Shown: positions 42,515-51,694, counted from the stretch's first letter. The stretch: DNA of 64,000 bases from SIG565 sp045656145 (GCA_045656145.1 JAZOQP010000013.1:1-64000), one strand, 5' to 3'. Translations and numbers: made by a program. The notes: generated by a model not told the origin, from the sequence alone.

Positions 42515-43687
42515 ATGGATATTAAACAAAAAGCTTTAGAAAAACATTATGAATGGGGCGGCAAAATTGAGGTTGTCTCCAGAGTTGAAGTTAAAACCAA
42601 GGAGGATTTGTCTTTAGCCTACACCCCCGGTGTTGCCGAGCCTTGCTTAAAAATTAAGGATAACATAGATTTATCCTATGAATTAACCCGCAGACATAAT
42701 TTGGTAGCGGTTATAACCGATGGCTCTGCGGTTTTAGGCCTTGGCGATATAGGTCCCGAGGCAGGTATGCCTGTAATGGAGGGCAAGTGTGCGCTATTTA
42801 AAGCCTTTGCCGATGTAGATGCATTTCCGCTATGCATAAAAACTCAGGATGTTGATGAGTTTGTAAGAACCGTTTATTTGCTTTCGGGTAGCTTCGGCGG
42901 AATAAATCTCGAAGATATAGCCGCGCCTCGCTGCTTTGAAATTGAGAGAAAATTAAAGGAAATTTGCGATATCCCCGTTTTTCATGATGACCAGCATGGC
43001 ACAGCAATAGTTGTTGCGGCGGCATTAATTAATGCATTAAAGGTTGTTAAAAAGGATATCGAAAAAATCCGCGTTGTTATAAACGGAGCAGGAAGTGCAG
43101 GCACAGCAATAGGTCTTCATCTTTTAAGGCTGGGTGTTAAAAATCTTACCATGGTTGACCGCTTCGGTATAATCTGCGAGGGTGATGAGAATTTAAGCGC
43201 GGCGCATAAAGAATTATCATTGATTACCAACCGCGATAAGCAGCAGGGCGTATTAGCCGATGCTCTAAAGGGCGCCGATGTTTTCATCGGTGTATCTGCA
43301 CCTAATATAGTAACCAAGGAAATGGTTGCATCAATGAATGATGGTTCAATTGTTTTCCCGATGGCAAATCCTGTTCCTGAAATTTCTCCCGATCAAGCTC
43401 TTTTAGGCGGCGCCGCAGTTGTTGGAACAGGTCGCTCTGATTTTCCTAATCAGATTAATAATGTTTTGGCTTTCCCGGGAATTTTCAAGGGCGCATTAAG
43501 TGTTAGAGCTAAGGATATAAATGATGAAATGAAGGTTGCCGCCTCATTTGCTATTGCAGGACTTGTGAGTGATGAGGAATTAAGCGCCGAATATATTTTA
43601 CCCGCCGCATTTGATGAAAGAATAGGAGACACCGTGGCAAAAGCAGTAGCCGAAGCGGCTAAAAAAAGCGGTGTTGCAAGAAAATAA
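42515..43687 (+). CDS. NAD(P)-dependent malic enzyme
   Basis: A 390-residue enzyme converting malate to pyruvate and CO2. The N-terminal malic domain has YTPGVAEPC and the metal/substrate block GGINLEDIAAP with FHDDQHGTAIV. The C-terminal NAD-binding domain has INGAGSAGTAIG. It is the short single-domain form without a phosphotransacetylase extension. It follows the Ldh-family gene by nine bases with an AGGAGA ribosome binding site, forming a C4-hydroxyacid operon. Confidence 0.95.
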   Translation: MDIKQKALEKHYEWGGKIEVVSRVEVKTKEDLSLAYTPGVAEPCLKIKDNIDLSYELTRRHNLVAVITDGSAVLGLGDIGPEAGMPVMEGKCALFKAFADVDAFPLCIKTQDVDEFVRTVYLLSGSFGGINLEDIAAPRCFEIERKLKEICDIPVFHDDQHGTAIVVAAALINALKVVKKDIEKIRVVINGAGSAGTAIGLHLLRLGVKNLTMVDRFGIICEGDENLSAAHKELSLITNRDKQQGVLADALKGADVFIGVSAPNIVTKEMVASMNDGSIVFPMANPVPEISPDQALLGGAAVVGTGRSDFPNQINNVLAFPGIFKGALSVRAKDINDEMKVAASFAIAGLVSDEELSAEYILPAAFDERIGDTVAKAVAEAAKKSGVARK

Positions 43688-43702
43688 ATCTTGTGGTATA
43701 AT
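43674..43702 (+). promoter_or_regulatory. Promoter for the XRE membrane regulator
   Basis: TTGCAA (43674-43679), 17 bases, TATAAT (43697-43702), overlapping the end of the malic enzyme gene. Confidence 0.7.
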
Positions 43703-43729
43703 AAGCCTATAAATTAATAGGAGATACTT

Positions 43730-44308
43730 ATGGAAAACCTTAATGAGATTTTTTCAAAAAATATAACTAACCTGCGAAATGCCCATAAACTTACCCAGTT
43801 TGAACTTGGCGCAAAACTTAACTATTCCGATAAAGCCGTTTCACGTTGGGAAAGAGGAGAAGCAATTCCCGATGCGAAGGTTTTGGTAGGTCTTAGCGAA
43901 ATTTTTGGAGTTAGTGTTGATGACCTTCTAAAAAATCCGGAGGCGAAATCAACCAGAGTGCTTACCATTAAGCAACTAAGGGAAAACAAAGCAATTATTC
44001 CGCTTATTTCTTTTATTGGCGTGTGGACTTTGGCACTTACTTTATTTTTCATTCTTAATGTGTTTGATATAACTTATTGGATGATTTTTGCCTATGCTTT
44101 ACCAATTTCGGTAATAGTGCTTCTTGTTTTTTCTGCAATTTGGTGGAATAGACAGATGAATGCGGTTTTTGTATCGCTTTTATGTTGGAGCATAATTCTT
44201 TGCATTTATCTTGCGTTTTTGAATTATAACAGATGGTTGCTCTTCATTATTGGTATTCCGGTTCAAATTTTGGTTATTTTAGGCTTCAGAATTCATAAAC
44301 ATAAGTAA
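43730..44308 (+). CDS. XRE family regulator with C-terminal membrane segments
   Basis: A 192-residue protein. Residues 5-68 are a Cro/C1-type helix-turn-helix (KNITNLRNAHKLTQFELGAKL, then SDKAVSRWERGEAIPDAKVL). Residues about 87-190 contain four hydrophobic helices. HTH-membrane fusions of this type are common in Clostridia and may sense the membrane or anchor the regulator. The target is unknown. A terminator follows. Confidence 0.87.
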   Translation: MENLNEIFSKNITNLRNAHKLTQFELGAKLNYSDKAVSRWERGEAIPDAKVLVGLSEIFGVSVDDLLKNPEAKSTRVLTIKQLRENKAIIPLISFIGVWTLALTLFFILNVFDITYWMIFAYALPISVIVLLVFSAIWWNRQMNAVFVSLLCWSIILCIYLAFLNYNRWLLFIIGIPVQILVILGFRIHKHK

Positions 44309-44310
44309 TA

Positions 44311-44345
44311 AAAACGCCATTCTCAATTTATGAGAGTGGCGTTTT
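44311..44345 (+). terminator. Terminator after the XRE regulator
   Basis: AAAACGCCATTCTCA and TGAGAGTGGCGTTTT pair (one G-T) around ATTTA. In the following 140 bases a TATAAT (44422-44427) is the only promoter-like element before the DegV gene. Confidence 0.88.
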
Positions 44346-44482
44346 GTGTTTTGAGAATTCCCTTTTTAAAGGCGAGAGAAGGAATTTGAAGGTGTAGATA
44401 TACTTTTCCCGGGGAAGCGATTATAATGTAATCAAACGGGCAAAAATTCAATTGCCAAAGCAAATTTTAAGGAGATTATATT

Positions 44483-45370
44483 ATGAACGATTTTATTTTG
44501 AGCACCTGCTCAACCGCAGACCTATCGAAAGAATATTTTGAAAGCAGAAATATTAAATATGCCTGCTTTAATTATTATTTGGATGGAGTGAAGTACCCCG
44601 ATGATTTAGGGCAGACTCTTCCTTTTGATGTTTTTTATCAAAAAATGGTTGATGGCGCCGATGCTAAAACATCGCAAATTAATATTGATGAATATTATGA
44701 ATATTTTGAGCCTTTTTTAATTGAGGGTAAGGATATTTTACATATCGCCCTCTCAAGCGGACTTTCGGGTTCTTATAATTCGGCGCGTATTGCAGCGGCC
44801 GATTTAAAGGAAAAATATCCCGAAAGAAAAATATATGTAGTTGATTCTTTAGCAGCATCCTCAGGGTTTGGTCTTATTGTTGATACTCTTGCCGATTTAA
44901 GAGATGATGGTAAGGATATTGATTATATTTATAATTGGATAGAGGAAAATAAACTTAAAATGCATCTTTGGTTTTTCTCAACTGACCTTACATTTTATGT
45001 TAAGGGCGGAAGAGTTTCAAAGGTTGCAGGACTTTTTGGCACCGCTTTAAAAATTTGTCCTCTTCTCCATGTGGATGCAAAGGGTAAACTCGTTCCGCAA
45101 AATAAAATTAGAGGAAAAGCAAATGCGATAAAGGCAATAGCAAATTGTATGATAGAGAATGCCGAAAATGGCAAAGATTATAACGGCAAATGCTTTATTA
45201 GCAATTCGGCTTGTATAGAAGATGCAAATGCCGTTTCGGATTTAATAGTTGAAAACTTTAAAAATTTAAACGGCAAACCGCAAATTTTCTCAATAGGAAC
45301 TACCATCGGTTCACATACCGGTCCCGGAACTGTAGCGCTCTTCTTCTGGGGAACCGAAAGGAAAAATTAA
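44483..45370 (+). CDS. DegV family protein, copy 1
   Basis: A 295-residue fatty-acid-binding protein of the DegV/FakB family. Conserved blocks are TAD-type STCSTADLSKEYF, DAKTSQINIDEY, ALSSGLSGSYNSA and TFYVKGGRVSK, and the GTTIGSHTGPGTVALFF end. FakB-like proteins present fatty acids to the kinase FakA for phospholipid synthesis; no fakA is in the window. Tandem with a second copy four bases downstream. Confidence 0.92.
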   Translation: MNDFILSTCSTADLSKEYFESRNIKYACFNYYLDGVKYPDDLGQTLPFDVFYQKMVDGADAKTSQINIDEYYEYFEPFLIEGKDILHIALSSGLSGSYNSARIAAADLKEKYPERKIYVVDSLAASSGFGLIVDTLADLRDDGKDIDYIYNWIEENKLKMHLWFFSTDLTFYVKGGRVSKVAGLFGTALKICPLLHVDAKGKLVPQNKIRGKANAIKAIANCMIENAENGKDYNGKCFISNSACIEDANAVSDLIVENFKNLNGKPQIFSIGTTIGSHTGPGTVALFFWGTERKN

Positions 45371-45374
45371 TTAT

Positions 45375-46208
45375 ATGAAATTTAAAATTATTGCTGATTC
45401 TTCTTCAGATACAAAATTTATTGATGGTGTTTCTTTTTCTTCGGCGCCTCTTAAAATAATAACAGAGAATAAAGAATATGTTGATGATGATAATTTGAAT
45501 GTTACCGAGATGGTGGATGAATTATCATATTATAAGGGCAAATCCTCAACGGCTTGTCCAAGTGTTGAAGATTGGATGAGCCGATTTGATGATGCCGATT
45601 ATATTTTTTGCGTAACAATAACAAGCGGACTTTCAGGCTCTTACAATTCGGCAAATATTGCAAAAAGTGAATATGAAGAGGCTAATCCTCATAAAAAAGT
45701 CTTTGTTATAGATTCGCTAACAGCCGGACCTGCTTTAAAGCTTATTATCGAAAAATTGGCAGATTACATTAAAAAGGGCTTAGATTTCGATAAAATTTGC
45801 GAGAAGATTATGTTTTATAAGGAAAAATTAGGCACTTTATTTGTTCTCCAGTCTATGCGTAATCTTGCCAATAATGGTAGGGTAAGTCCAATAGCCGCCA
45901 AGGCGGCGGGAATTTTGGGAATTCGCGCTATCGGAAAGGCAAGTGATATAGGTACTATAGAATTGCTGGATAAAGCGAGAGGCCCCAAAAATGCGCTGAA
46001 TAGTGTACTTATGCATATGGACAAAATGAGTTGGAAGGGTGGGGCTGTAAAAATCAGTCATTGCAATAATCTTACCGCCGCTAACGAACTTAAAAGTATG
46101 CTTGAGAAAAAGTTTAAAGTTATTAAAACCGAAATTATCAATTGTCAAGCCCTTTGTTCTTTCTATGCCGAAAAGGGCGGCCTTATAATTGGTTTTGAAA
46201 AAAATTAA
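45375..46208 (+). CDS. DegV family protein, copy 2
   Basis: A 277-residue DegV paralogue with ADSSSDTKFIDGV, SSTACPSVEDW, TITSGLSGSYNSA and NLANNGRVSPI. The C-terminus (AEKGGLIIGFEKN) lacks the HTGPG motif of copy 1. The two copies differ strongly outside the core, so they may bind different acyl chains. Confidence 0.88.
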   Translation: MKFKIIADSSSDTKFIDGVSFSSAPLKIITENKEYVDDDNLNVTEMVDELSYYKGKSSTACPSVEDWMSRFDDADYIFCVTITSGLSGSYNSANIAKSEYEEANPHKKVFVIDSLTAGPALKLIIEKLADYIKKGLDFDKICEKIMFYKEKLGTLFVLQSMRNLANNGRVSPIAAKAAGILGIRAIGKASDIGTIELLDKARGPKNALNSVLMHMDKMSWKGGAVKISHCNNLTAANELKSMLEKKFKVIKTEIINCQALCSFYAEKGGLIIGFEKN

Positions 46209-46214
46209 TAAAAC

Positions 46215-46250
46215 ACCCCATTTTAGTTAAAAATAAAACTGAAATGGGGT
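46215..46250 (+). terminator. Terminator-like hairpin containing the spoVAC ribosome binding site
   Basis: ACCCCATTTTAGTT (46215-46228) pairs with AACTGAAATGGGGT (46237-46250) with one G-T pair. The GGGG of the 3' arm is seven bases before the ATG at 46257 and is the only Shine-Dalgarno there. No T run follows, only ATTTAT. Third case of this arrangement in the window. Confidence 0.72.
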
Positions 46251-46256
46251 ATTTAT

Positions 46257-46700
46257 ATGAAAATAACAAAAAAAGAATACGATAAACTTGTAAAAAAAGC
46301 CTCTCCACCATCTCCAAAGGTTAAGAATTTTATTAAGGCGTTTATAATTGGCGGAATAATTTGCCTTATAGGCCAACTTTTTTTAGAACTTTATAAGTCT
46401 TTAGGACTCGAAGAAAAGGTGGTTAAAATGTTAGTCCCCGTAACGCTTATCTTTTTAGCCGCCTTGCTTACAGGCCTAAAACTTTTTCATAAATTGGCAA
46501 AGCACGCGGGTGCAGGAACGCTCGTTCCCATAACCGGCTTTTCAAATGCAGTCTCTTCCCCCGCAATAGAGTTTAAAAAAGAGGGATGGATTTTGGGAGT
46601 TGGCGCAAAGATATTTACAATTGCGGGTCCCGTTATAGCATACGGTACATTGGCTAGCGTTTTGTATGGCGTAATTTATTGGGTATCAACTCTATTTTAA
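46257..46700 (+). CDS. spoVAC: Stage V sporulation protein AC
   Basis: A 147-residue membrane protein with about four hydrophobic segments and the SpoVAC signatures YDKLVKKASPPSPKVKNF and HAGAGTLVPITGFSNAV. SpoVAC is part of the channel that loads and releases dipicolinic acid in spores. Usually spoVAD and spoVAEB follow; here the next gene is a convergent rhamnosidase, so this is an isolated copy. No clear sigma-G promoter was recognised. Confidence 0.92.
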   Translation: MKITKKEYDKLVKKASPPSPKVKNFIKAFIIGGIICLIGQLFLELYKSLGLEEKVVKMLVPVTLIFLAALLTGLKLFHKLAKHAGAGTLVPITGFSNAVSSPAIEFKKEGWILGVGAKIFTIAGPVIAYGTLASVLYGVIYWVSTLF

Positions 46701-46703
46701 AAG

Positions 46704-46735
46704 AAAAGGCTTGACCGATTGGTCAAGCCTTTTTG
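46704..46735. terminator. Bidirectional terminator between spoVAC and GH78 genes
   Basis: AAAAGGCTTGACC and GGTCAAGCCTTTT form a perfect 13-bp stem around GATT. It overlaps the stop region of the rhamnosidase gene. Confidence 0.92.
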
Positions 46736-49008
46736 TTATTTTTTATTACCTTAAATGTTCCGCATTTAAGTTCAGTTTTGATATTTCCATTTTCAAAAGC
46801 GTATCCGCTAGGCAGTTTAATGGTGCCGTAAAAATCGCCTGTAAAAGAAACGTTTATTAAAACATCATTTTCATTTCTTTCCCATTTCACCTTGAAATCT
46901 CCAACTGTGCTTTTATGGGAGGCTTCAACAAAATTCAACTTTTCAACAAAGCAGGGGGATAGGTCGATATTCTTAATATCTTTGGCGGTTGGGTTAATTT
47001 TAATACCCGCTAGGCAACTATAGAACCAACCCGAAATATCACAGAAACAGTGATGGTTAAGGGAAGTCATTGGTCTAAAGCCTGGCACAATAAACTGCTC
47101 GGGCAGGGTTGTAAGCCCAATTCCTATTGCCCATGCAAAAGATGGGTGCTCGGGTCTTGTTACCATATTAAAGGCTAAATCGTAATATCCGTTTTCGGAT
47201 AAAACCCTGTAAATTACTCTGGAGCCAAACATACCAACATTAACATTGCCTCCATTATCATTGATAAGCTTCACAAGGTTTTTAATTGCCTTTTCTTTTT
47301 CATTTTCATTATATATTCCATAATAAATTGCCATTGCCTGACAGGTCTGCTTATTATAAATGGTGCTGCATGTATCAAGGTTTATATACTGCTTTCTAAC
47401 GCCTTCTTTGGCGCGGTTAGCAAGATTTAGAGCATATTCTTTTTGCTCTGGGAGGCCTAAAATATCGAATATTTCGGCAGCGCGGTAAGCTAAAACCGCT
47501 AAAATCATAGTTGTAATAAAAGGTCTGGTTTCTTTATCTGCACCTGCATCATCGTTAGGAACGCACCAATCACCAAGACCAAAGTGAAGAATATCATCGG
47601 CGGCGAGTTTCTGATAGCAGTTGGTTAAATATCTCATAATTGGAGAAACCGCATCCTGTAAAATGGCTTTATCTCCATAAAATTTATATAGATGATAGGG
47701 TAGATTAATAACAATTCCATCCCAAGCAGGACCATAAGGGTTTCCGTCTCCTGAATAGTAACCCCAACCACCTGTTGGAACAATACCCGGCAATTCACCC
47801 TTTTCATTTATGGTTTTATAGATGTTTCTAAGCCATTCGCGGTAATCGGTGCCGGCATCAAAATTGCATAAAATTTGTTCGGCAGAAAGGGAGGCATCAC
47901 CCGTCCAACCATGTTTTTCGCGTTGCGGACAATCGGTGGGGAAATAATAGAAGTTTGCAAGGTCGGTTCTAATAACCATTTCTTGAAGTGTGTTTAAAAT
48001 TTCGTTATCGCATTTAAAAGAGCCTATTTGATCAAATGAAGAACTCATTTCATAATAGGTGAGCAGGTCTTTTGTGGCCTGTTCCTTAGTTAAACCAATA
48101 ACCTCCACATATCTGAATCCATGGTATGTAAAGTGGGGCATGTAGGTATCTTTCTTATCCCCTGAGCAATATAAAATATCCTCTTGGAAATGGTTGTTTG
48201 GATTTTTGTTGAAACTAAAACGAATGTTATCATAGTGGGGCTTACCTTCATATAATGTTTCAAAATATTTAAAGGTAACCTTTTGTCCCTTAGCGCCGTT
48301 TATGTTAATTTCGCATAGACCTGCGGAGTTAACGCCAAAATCATAAACGTAATTTCCATTAATTTCGGTAATGGAAACAGGTGTTATTTTGTTTCTTATC
48401 TTTATGGGGGATGCTTCGCAAAGTCTGGTTTCTCCTATAGGTGTTGGAGCATTAATGGCAAAATTCCAAGCGCTATCATCAAAATTGGGTAAATTCCAGC
48501 CTTCAATTTCCTTAGAAGCATCATAATATTCGCCCATTATAACATCATCAAACAGTATCGGCGAGGGCGCAGTTTTAACAGAGGTGTCTGAAATTATATC
48601 TTCTGTAGAGCCATCGGTATATTCTATGTTTAAAGAAAATGCAACCTGCGGAGAAGAGCGCCAAATTGCTTTATCGAAATCCCAAATATAGCCGCCCAAA
48701 AAGTTTTGCATACCATTACCGAGCAATAATCCAATAACATTTTTGCCGCTTTGAAGCAATTCGGTAATATCATACTTATCGTAATATACAATATCTGTAG
48801 GAGCACTTCTATAGGGCGCTAATAATCCCTTTGTGATATTTGTGCCGTTAATATAAATTTCATAGTGGCCTAGCGCTGTGATAATAATTTCGGCCTTTTT
48901 AACTTCCTTTTTAATTTCAAAGTTTTTTCTGAAATAGGGGGCCGGAACATACTCTTCAAAGGTTGTGAATTTCTCGGTTGCTCTAATGAAATTTTTTGGA
49001 AATTGCAT
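46723..49008 (-). CDS. Alpha-L-rhamnosidase, glycoside hydrolase family 78
   Basis: A 761-residue enzyme. The N-terminal 320 residues hold beta-sandwich domains (ALGHYEIYINGTNIT, LLLGNGMQN). The (alpha/alpha)6 catalytic barrel starts near 330 with FPTDCPQREKHGWTGDA, placing acidic residues D359, E364 and D371 with the spacing seen in Bacillus GH78 enzymes. It releases rhamnose from plant glycosides or pectin side chains. There is no signal peptide, so it acts inside the cell on imported glycosides. The EamA transporter gene lies just upstream on the same strand. Confidence 0.93.
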   Translation of the reverse strand: MQFPKNFIRATEKFTTFEEYVPAPYFRKNFEIKKEVKKAEIIITALGHYEIYINGTNITKGLLAPYRSAPTDIVYYDKYDITELLQSGKNVIGLLLGNGMQNFLGGYIWDFDKAIWRSSPQVAFSLNIEYTDGSTEDIISDTSVKTAPSPILFDDVIMGEYYDASKEIEGWNLPNFDDSAWNFAINAPTPIGETRLCEASPIKIRNKITPVSITEINGNYVYDFGVNSAGLCEININGAKGQKVTFKYFETLYEGKPHYDNIRFSFNKNPNNHFQEDILYCSGDKKDTYMPHFTYHGFRYVEVIGLTKEQATKDLLTYYEMSSSFDQIGSFKCDNEILNTLQEMVIRTDLANFYYFPTDCPQREKHGWTGDASLSAEQILCNFDAGTDYREWLRNIYKTINEKGELPGIVPTGGWGYYSGDGNPYGPAWDGIVINLPYHLYKFYGDKAILQDAVSPIMRYLTNCYQKLAADDILHFGLGDWCVPNDDAGADKETRPFITTMILAVLAYRAAEIFDILGLPEQKEYALNLANRAKEGVRKQYINLDTCSTIYNKQTCQAMAIYYGIYNENEKEKAIKNLVKLINDNGGNVNVGMFGSRVIYRVLSENGYYDLAFNMVTRPEHPSFAWAIGIGLTTLPEQFIVPGFRPMTSLNHHCFCDISGWFYSCLAGIKINPTAKDIKNIDLSPCFVEKLNFVEASHKSTVGDFKVKWERNENDVLINVSFTGDFYGTIKLPSGYAFENGNIKTELKCGTFKVIKNNKKA

Positions 49009-49037
49009 AATATCACCTCATAAAATTTTCTTTAAAA

Positions 49038-49066
49038 ATTTTAGCATAAGCCTATATTAAAGTCAA
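49038..49066 (-). promoter_or_regulatory. Promoter for the rhamnosidase gene
   Basis: On the minus strand TTGACT (49061-49066) and TAAAAT (49038-49043) are separated by 17 bases, overlapping the end of the transporter gene. Confidence 0.75.
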
Positions 49067-49962
49067 TTAAAATTAGCTTTCTTTTTATTTTTAACTATAT
49101 CGAAAACGGTAGTTAAAATGCTTGCAATTATAACCAAAACCGTGCCGATTATCAAACGAATTCCGAGTGGTTCTCCAAAAACAATAAAACCGATTATAAC
49201 GCTTGTAGCGAGTTCTATCGTGCTTAAAATCGAGGCGAGTTCTCCGCCAATTATCAGAGCGCTTTGCTGGAATAACACAAATGCGCCGATAGTAACAAGC
49301 AAGGAAAATATAATGGATAGTGCCAGCCCGAAAAATGAGGATGGCAAAGTAAGCGAGTTGGAGGCTAAGCAAAAAATAAAAGTTAATAAACTGCCTATAG
49401 TTACCACATAAAAGGAAAGCAGTAGCCCCGGGATATTGTATTTTTTAAAGCGAGAAAGCATAAGAATATAAACCGTTATGGCGATTGCCGAAGAAAAGGA
49501 AAGGGCAATTCCGGGGAAATTAAGTTTAACTTCGGGCGAATAAAACAAAGCTATTCCTATAACGCAGAGCACAACCGAAATAATGGTGGCGATATTACCT
49601 TTAGTTTTAAAAAACAAAATTGAAGCAATTATCACAAGGGCAGGATAAGCGAAATGAAAAACAGTTGCCGCCCCGGAGGGAATAAAGTTGTAAGAACTGA
49701 GAAGTAAAAGAGGGGTTAAAAAGCAACCGAATAAAGAAGTCAAAGTGATTTTAGGCAAAAGCTTTATATCAATTTTAAGGGTTTTTGCTTCCCTAAAAGC
49801 TAAAAATCCAAGGGGAATAACAGCAAAAAAATTGCGGAAGAAAACAAGTGTTATGGGGTTTACACCATCGTCATAGATGTAACTTGACATAAGCGGCATA
49901 CAGCCATATATAACTGCGCTTAGAATCGCAAAAGCGTAGCCCTTTATAATTTTTGAACTCAT
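49063..49962 (-). CDS. DMT family transporter (EamA)
   Basis: A 299-residue protein with ten hydrophobic segments and two EamA repeats. The N-terminal YAFAILSAVIYGCMPLMSSY and second-half VTIGAFVLFQQSALIIGGELAS are typical. Members export amino acids or other metabolites; the substrate is unknown. AGGAGG precedes the ATG. Separate promoters suggest it is not strictly cotranscribed with the rhamnosidase. Confidence 0.88.
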   Translation of the reverse strand: MSSKIIKGYAFAILSAVIYGCMPLMSSYIYDDGVNPITLVFFRNFFAVIPLGFLAFREAKTLKIDIKLLPKITLTSLFGCFLTPLLLLSSYNFIPSGAATVFHFAYPALVIIASILFFKTKGNIATIISVVLCVIGIALFYSPEVKLNFPGIALSFSSAIAITVYILMLSRFKKYNIPGLLLSFYVVTIGSLLTFIFCLASNSLTLPSSFFGLALSIIFSLLVTIGAFVLFQQSALIIGGELASILSTIELATSVIIGFIVFGEPLGIRLIIGTVLVIIASILTTVFDIVKNKKKANFN

Positions 49963-49989
49963 TTCTTTTTACCTCCTTTAAACAAGCGT

Positions 49990-50018
49990 ATTCTACCATA
50001 GAAAAAACGTTAAATCAA
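49990..50018 (-). promoter_or_regulatory. Promoter for the DMT transporter
   Basis: On the minus strand TTGATT (50013-50018) and TAGAAT (49990-49995) are separated by 17 bases. Confidence 0.7.
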
Positions 50019-50036
50019 TATATTATTGACGAATGT

Positions 50037-50065
50037 TTGAAAAATTAAAAAGTTTATATTATAAT
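50037..50065 (+). promoter_or_regulatory. Promoter for the TIGR01212 gene
   Basis: TTGAAA (50037-50042), 17 bases, TATAAT (50060-50065). The predicted start site near 50072 excludes an in-frame ATG at 50068 as the translation start. Confidence 0.75.
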
Positions 50066-50094
50066 TAATGTATCATCTGCTTCGGGGTGTGGCT

Positions 50095-50955
50095 ATGTAT
50101 AAATCGACAAATGAATATTATAAGGAGAAATATGGCTCTAAAGTTTATAAGCTATCAATCGATGGTGGCTTCACCTGTCCTAACCGCGATGGAACGGTTG
50201 GGGATAGGGGCTGTATTTTTTGCAGCGAGTGCGGCAGTGGAGAATTTGCCGAAAGTGGCGATAATATTGCGCTATTGCTTAAAAAAGCAAAAAAGAGGGT
50301 AGAGGCTAAGAATAAAGGCGGTAAATATATCGCATATTTTCAATCATACTCAAACACCTATGGCTCTATTGATAAACTTAAAAAAGTATTTTATGAGGCT
50401 ATTAAACCTGATTTTATCGTGGGGCTTAATATTGCAACAAGACCCGACTGCTTGGAAAATGAAAAAATCGAGCTATTATCTGCGTTAAATAAAATTAAAC
50501 CCGTAACGGTTGAACTCGGCCTTCAAACAATAAATGATGAAGTAGCGCAATATATAAGGCGAGGATATAAAAACGAAATTTACTTCGATGCGGTAAAAAG
50601 ACTTCAGAAAAGCGGTATTGAGGTAATAACCCATATAATAATAGGGCTTCCTGACGATAACCCGGTTAACACAACCCTGGCGGCAGTTAAGGCTAATACC
50701 AACGGCGTTAAATTCCATCTTCTTCATATTTTAAAGGGCACCGATTTGGAAAAGGAATATAAAAACGGAAACATTAAGGAATTAACACTTGAAGAGTATG
50801 CCGAGATTTTAAAGCAATGCATATCCGCTTTACCCCAAAGTATAGTTGTTCACAGAATAACAGGGGATGGCGCTAAAAAAGATTTAGTAGCGCCGCTTTG
50901 GTCGGCCGATAAAAAGAAAACATTAAATTACCTAAAAGAATATTTGCAAAAATAA
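50095..50955 (+). CDS. TIGR01212 family radical SAM protein (YtqA-like)
   Basis: A 286-residue radical SAM protein with the family signature KLSIDGGFTCPNRDGTVG and CIFCSECGSGEFA, plus the downstream VGLNIATRPDC and GLQTINDEVAQYIRRGY blocks. The family is widespread but its reaction is not settled; tRNA or small-molecule modification has been suggested. The ATG at 50095 follows GGGGTG. Confidence 0.9.
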   Translation: MYKSTNEYYKEKYGSKVYKLSIDGGFTCPNRDGTVGDRGCIFCSECGSGEFAESGDNIALLLKKAKKRVEAKNKGGKYIAYFQSYSNTYGSIDKLKKVFYEAIKPDFIVGLNIATRPDCLENEKIELLSALNKIKPVTVELGLQTINDEVAQYIRRGYKNEIYFDAVKRLQKSGIEVITHIIIGLPDDNPVNTTLAAVKANTNGVKFHLLHILKGTDLEKEYKNGNIKELTLEEYAEILKQCISALPQSIVVHRITGDGAKKDLVAPLWSADKKKTLNYLKEYLQK

Positions 50956-50982
50956 AACCGCGTTTTAAAACGCGGTTTTTAA
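50954..50982. terminator. Bidirectional terminator
   Basis: AAAACCGCGTTTT followed directly by AAAACGCGGTTTT, a perfect 26-bp palindrome, with further T residues. It lies between two convergent genes. Confidence 0.92.
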
Positions 50983-50984
50983 CA

Positions 50985-51605
50985 TTATTTATCCCATTTT
51001 TCAATTGCTCTTATTCTTCTTATAACTTCGCTTTTCATAATACCCAAATCTTCTGAACTGTTTTTAATCAGTTTTTTCAGATTCAGCAGTAAACTAAGTT
51101 CATAGAAAAGGAAAATTAAAACAAAAATAATATCGGCTGTGTTAAATTTAAAGATATATTTTTTACTTATGAGAAAAACAATTAATGTTAATAAAACAAA
51201 TAGGGGATAGAGCCATTTTGAAATACCGAGCCTTTGCTTGTTAGAGCGAATCGAAACCTTGGTTTTTCCGTATTCCTCATAGATTTCTCCTGATACATAA
51301 AAAAACTTTTCGCTATCAGATGGAATAACCTCAAATTCTCCCGTTTTTTTGCAAATGAATTCAATTTCCTGGCCGTTATTTAGAGTATCCCTGCATTTTC
51401 CGGCAAGTTGCATTAGTCTATTAATTGCAGTTTCTTTATCAACATTGCATTCTATGGTGCTGCTATCGATGTATGCTTCGGGATTAAGAGTGCCTTTTTG
51501 CACTTTTTTTGCAACAAAGCCTGATAGTTCTCTATCACAATTTTTGCAATAACCCGTCTTGTTAAACAGATTGAGAGTTCCGCAATATTCACATTTGTAT
51601 TTCAA
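50985..51605 (-). CDS. Hypothetical membrane protein with N-terminal zinc ribbon
   Basis: A 206-residue protein, not recognised. The N-terminus has CEYCGTLNLFN and CKNCDREL, a four-cysteine zinc ribbon. Two hydrophobic segments (about 132-147 and 156-174) follow a central soluble part. Start: TTG at 51605 with GGGTGA just upstream; a GTG at 51617 has no ribosome binding site. A single-gene unit. Confidence 0.65.
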   Translation of the reverse strand: MKYKCEYCGTLNLFNKTGYCKNCDRELSGFVAKKVQKGTLNPEAYIDSSTIECNVDKETAINRLMQLAGKCRDTLNNGQEIEFICKKTGEFEVIPSDSEKFFYVSGEIYEEYGKTKVSIRSNKQRLGISKWLYPLFVLLTLIVFLISKKYIFKFNTADIIFVLIFLFYELSLLLNLKKLIKNSSEDLGIMKSEVIRRIRAIEKWDK

Positions 51606-51694
51606 AATATCACCCACTTTTTCATTATTTTAACATAAGGCAAAAAACGTGTAAATATTTTTTTGAAATTTTAAAGAGTTTTTTATTAAATTTG

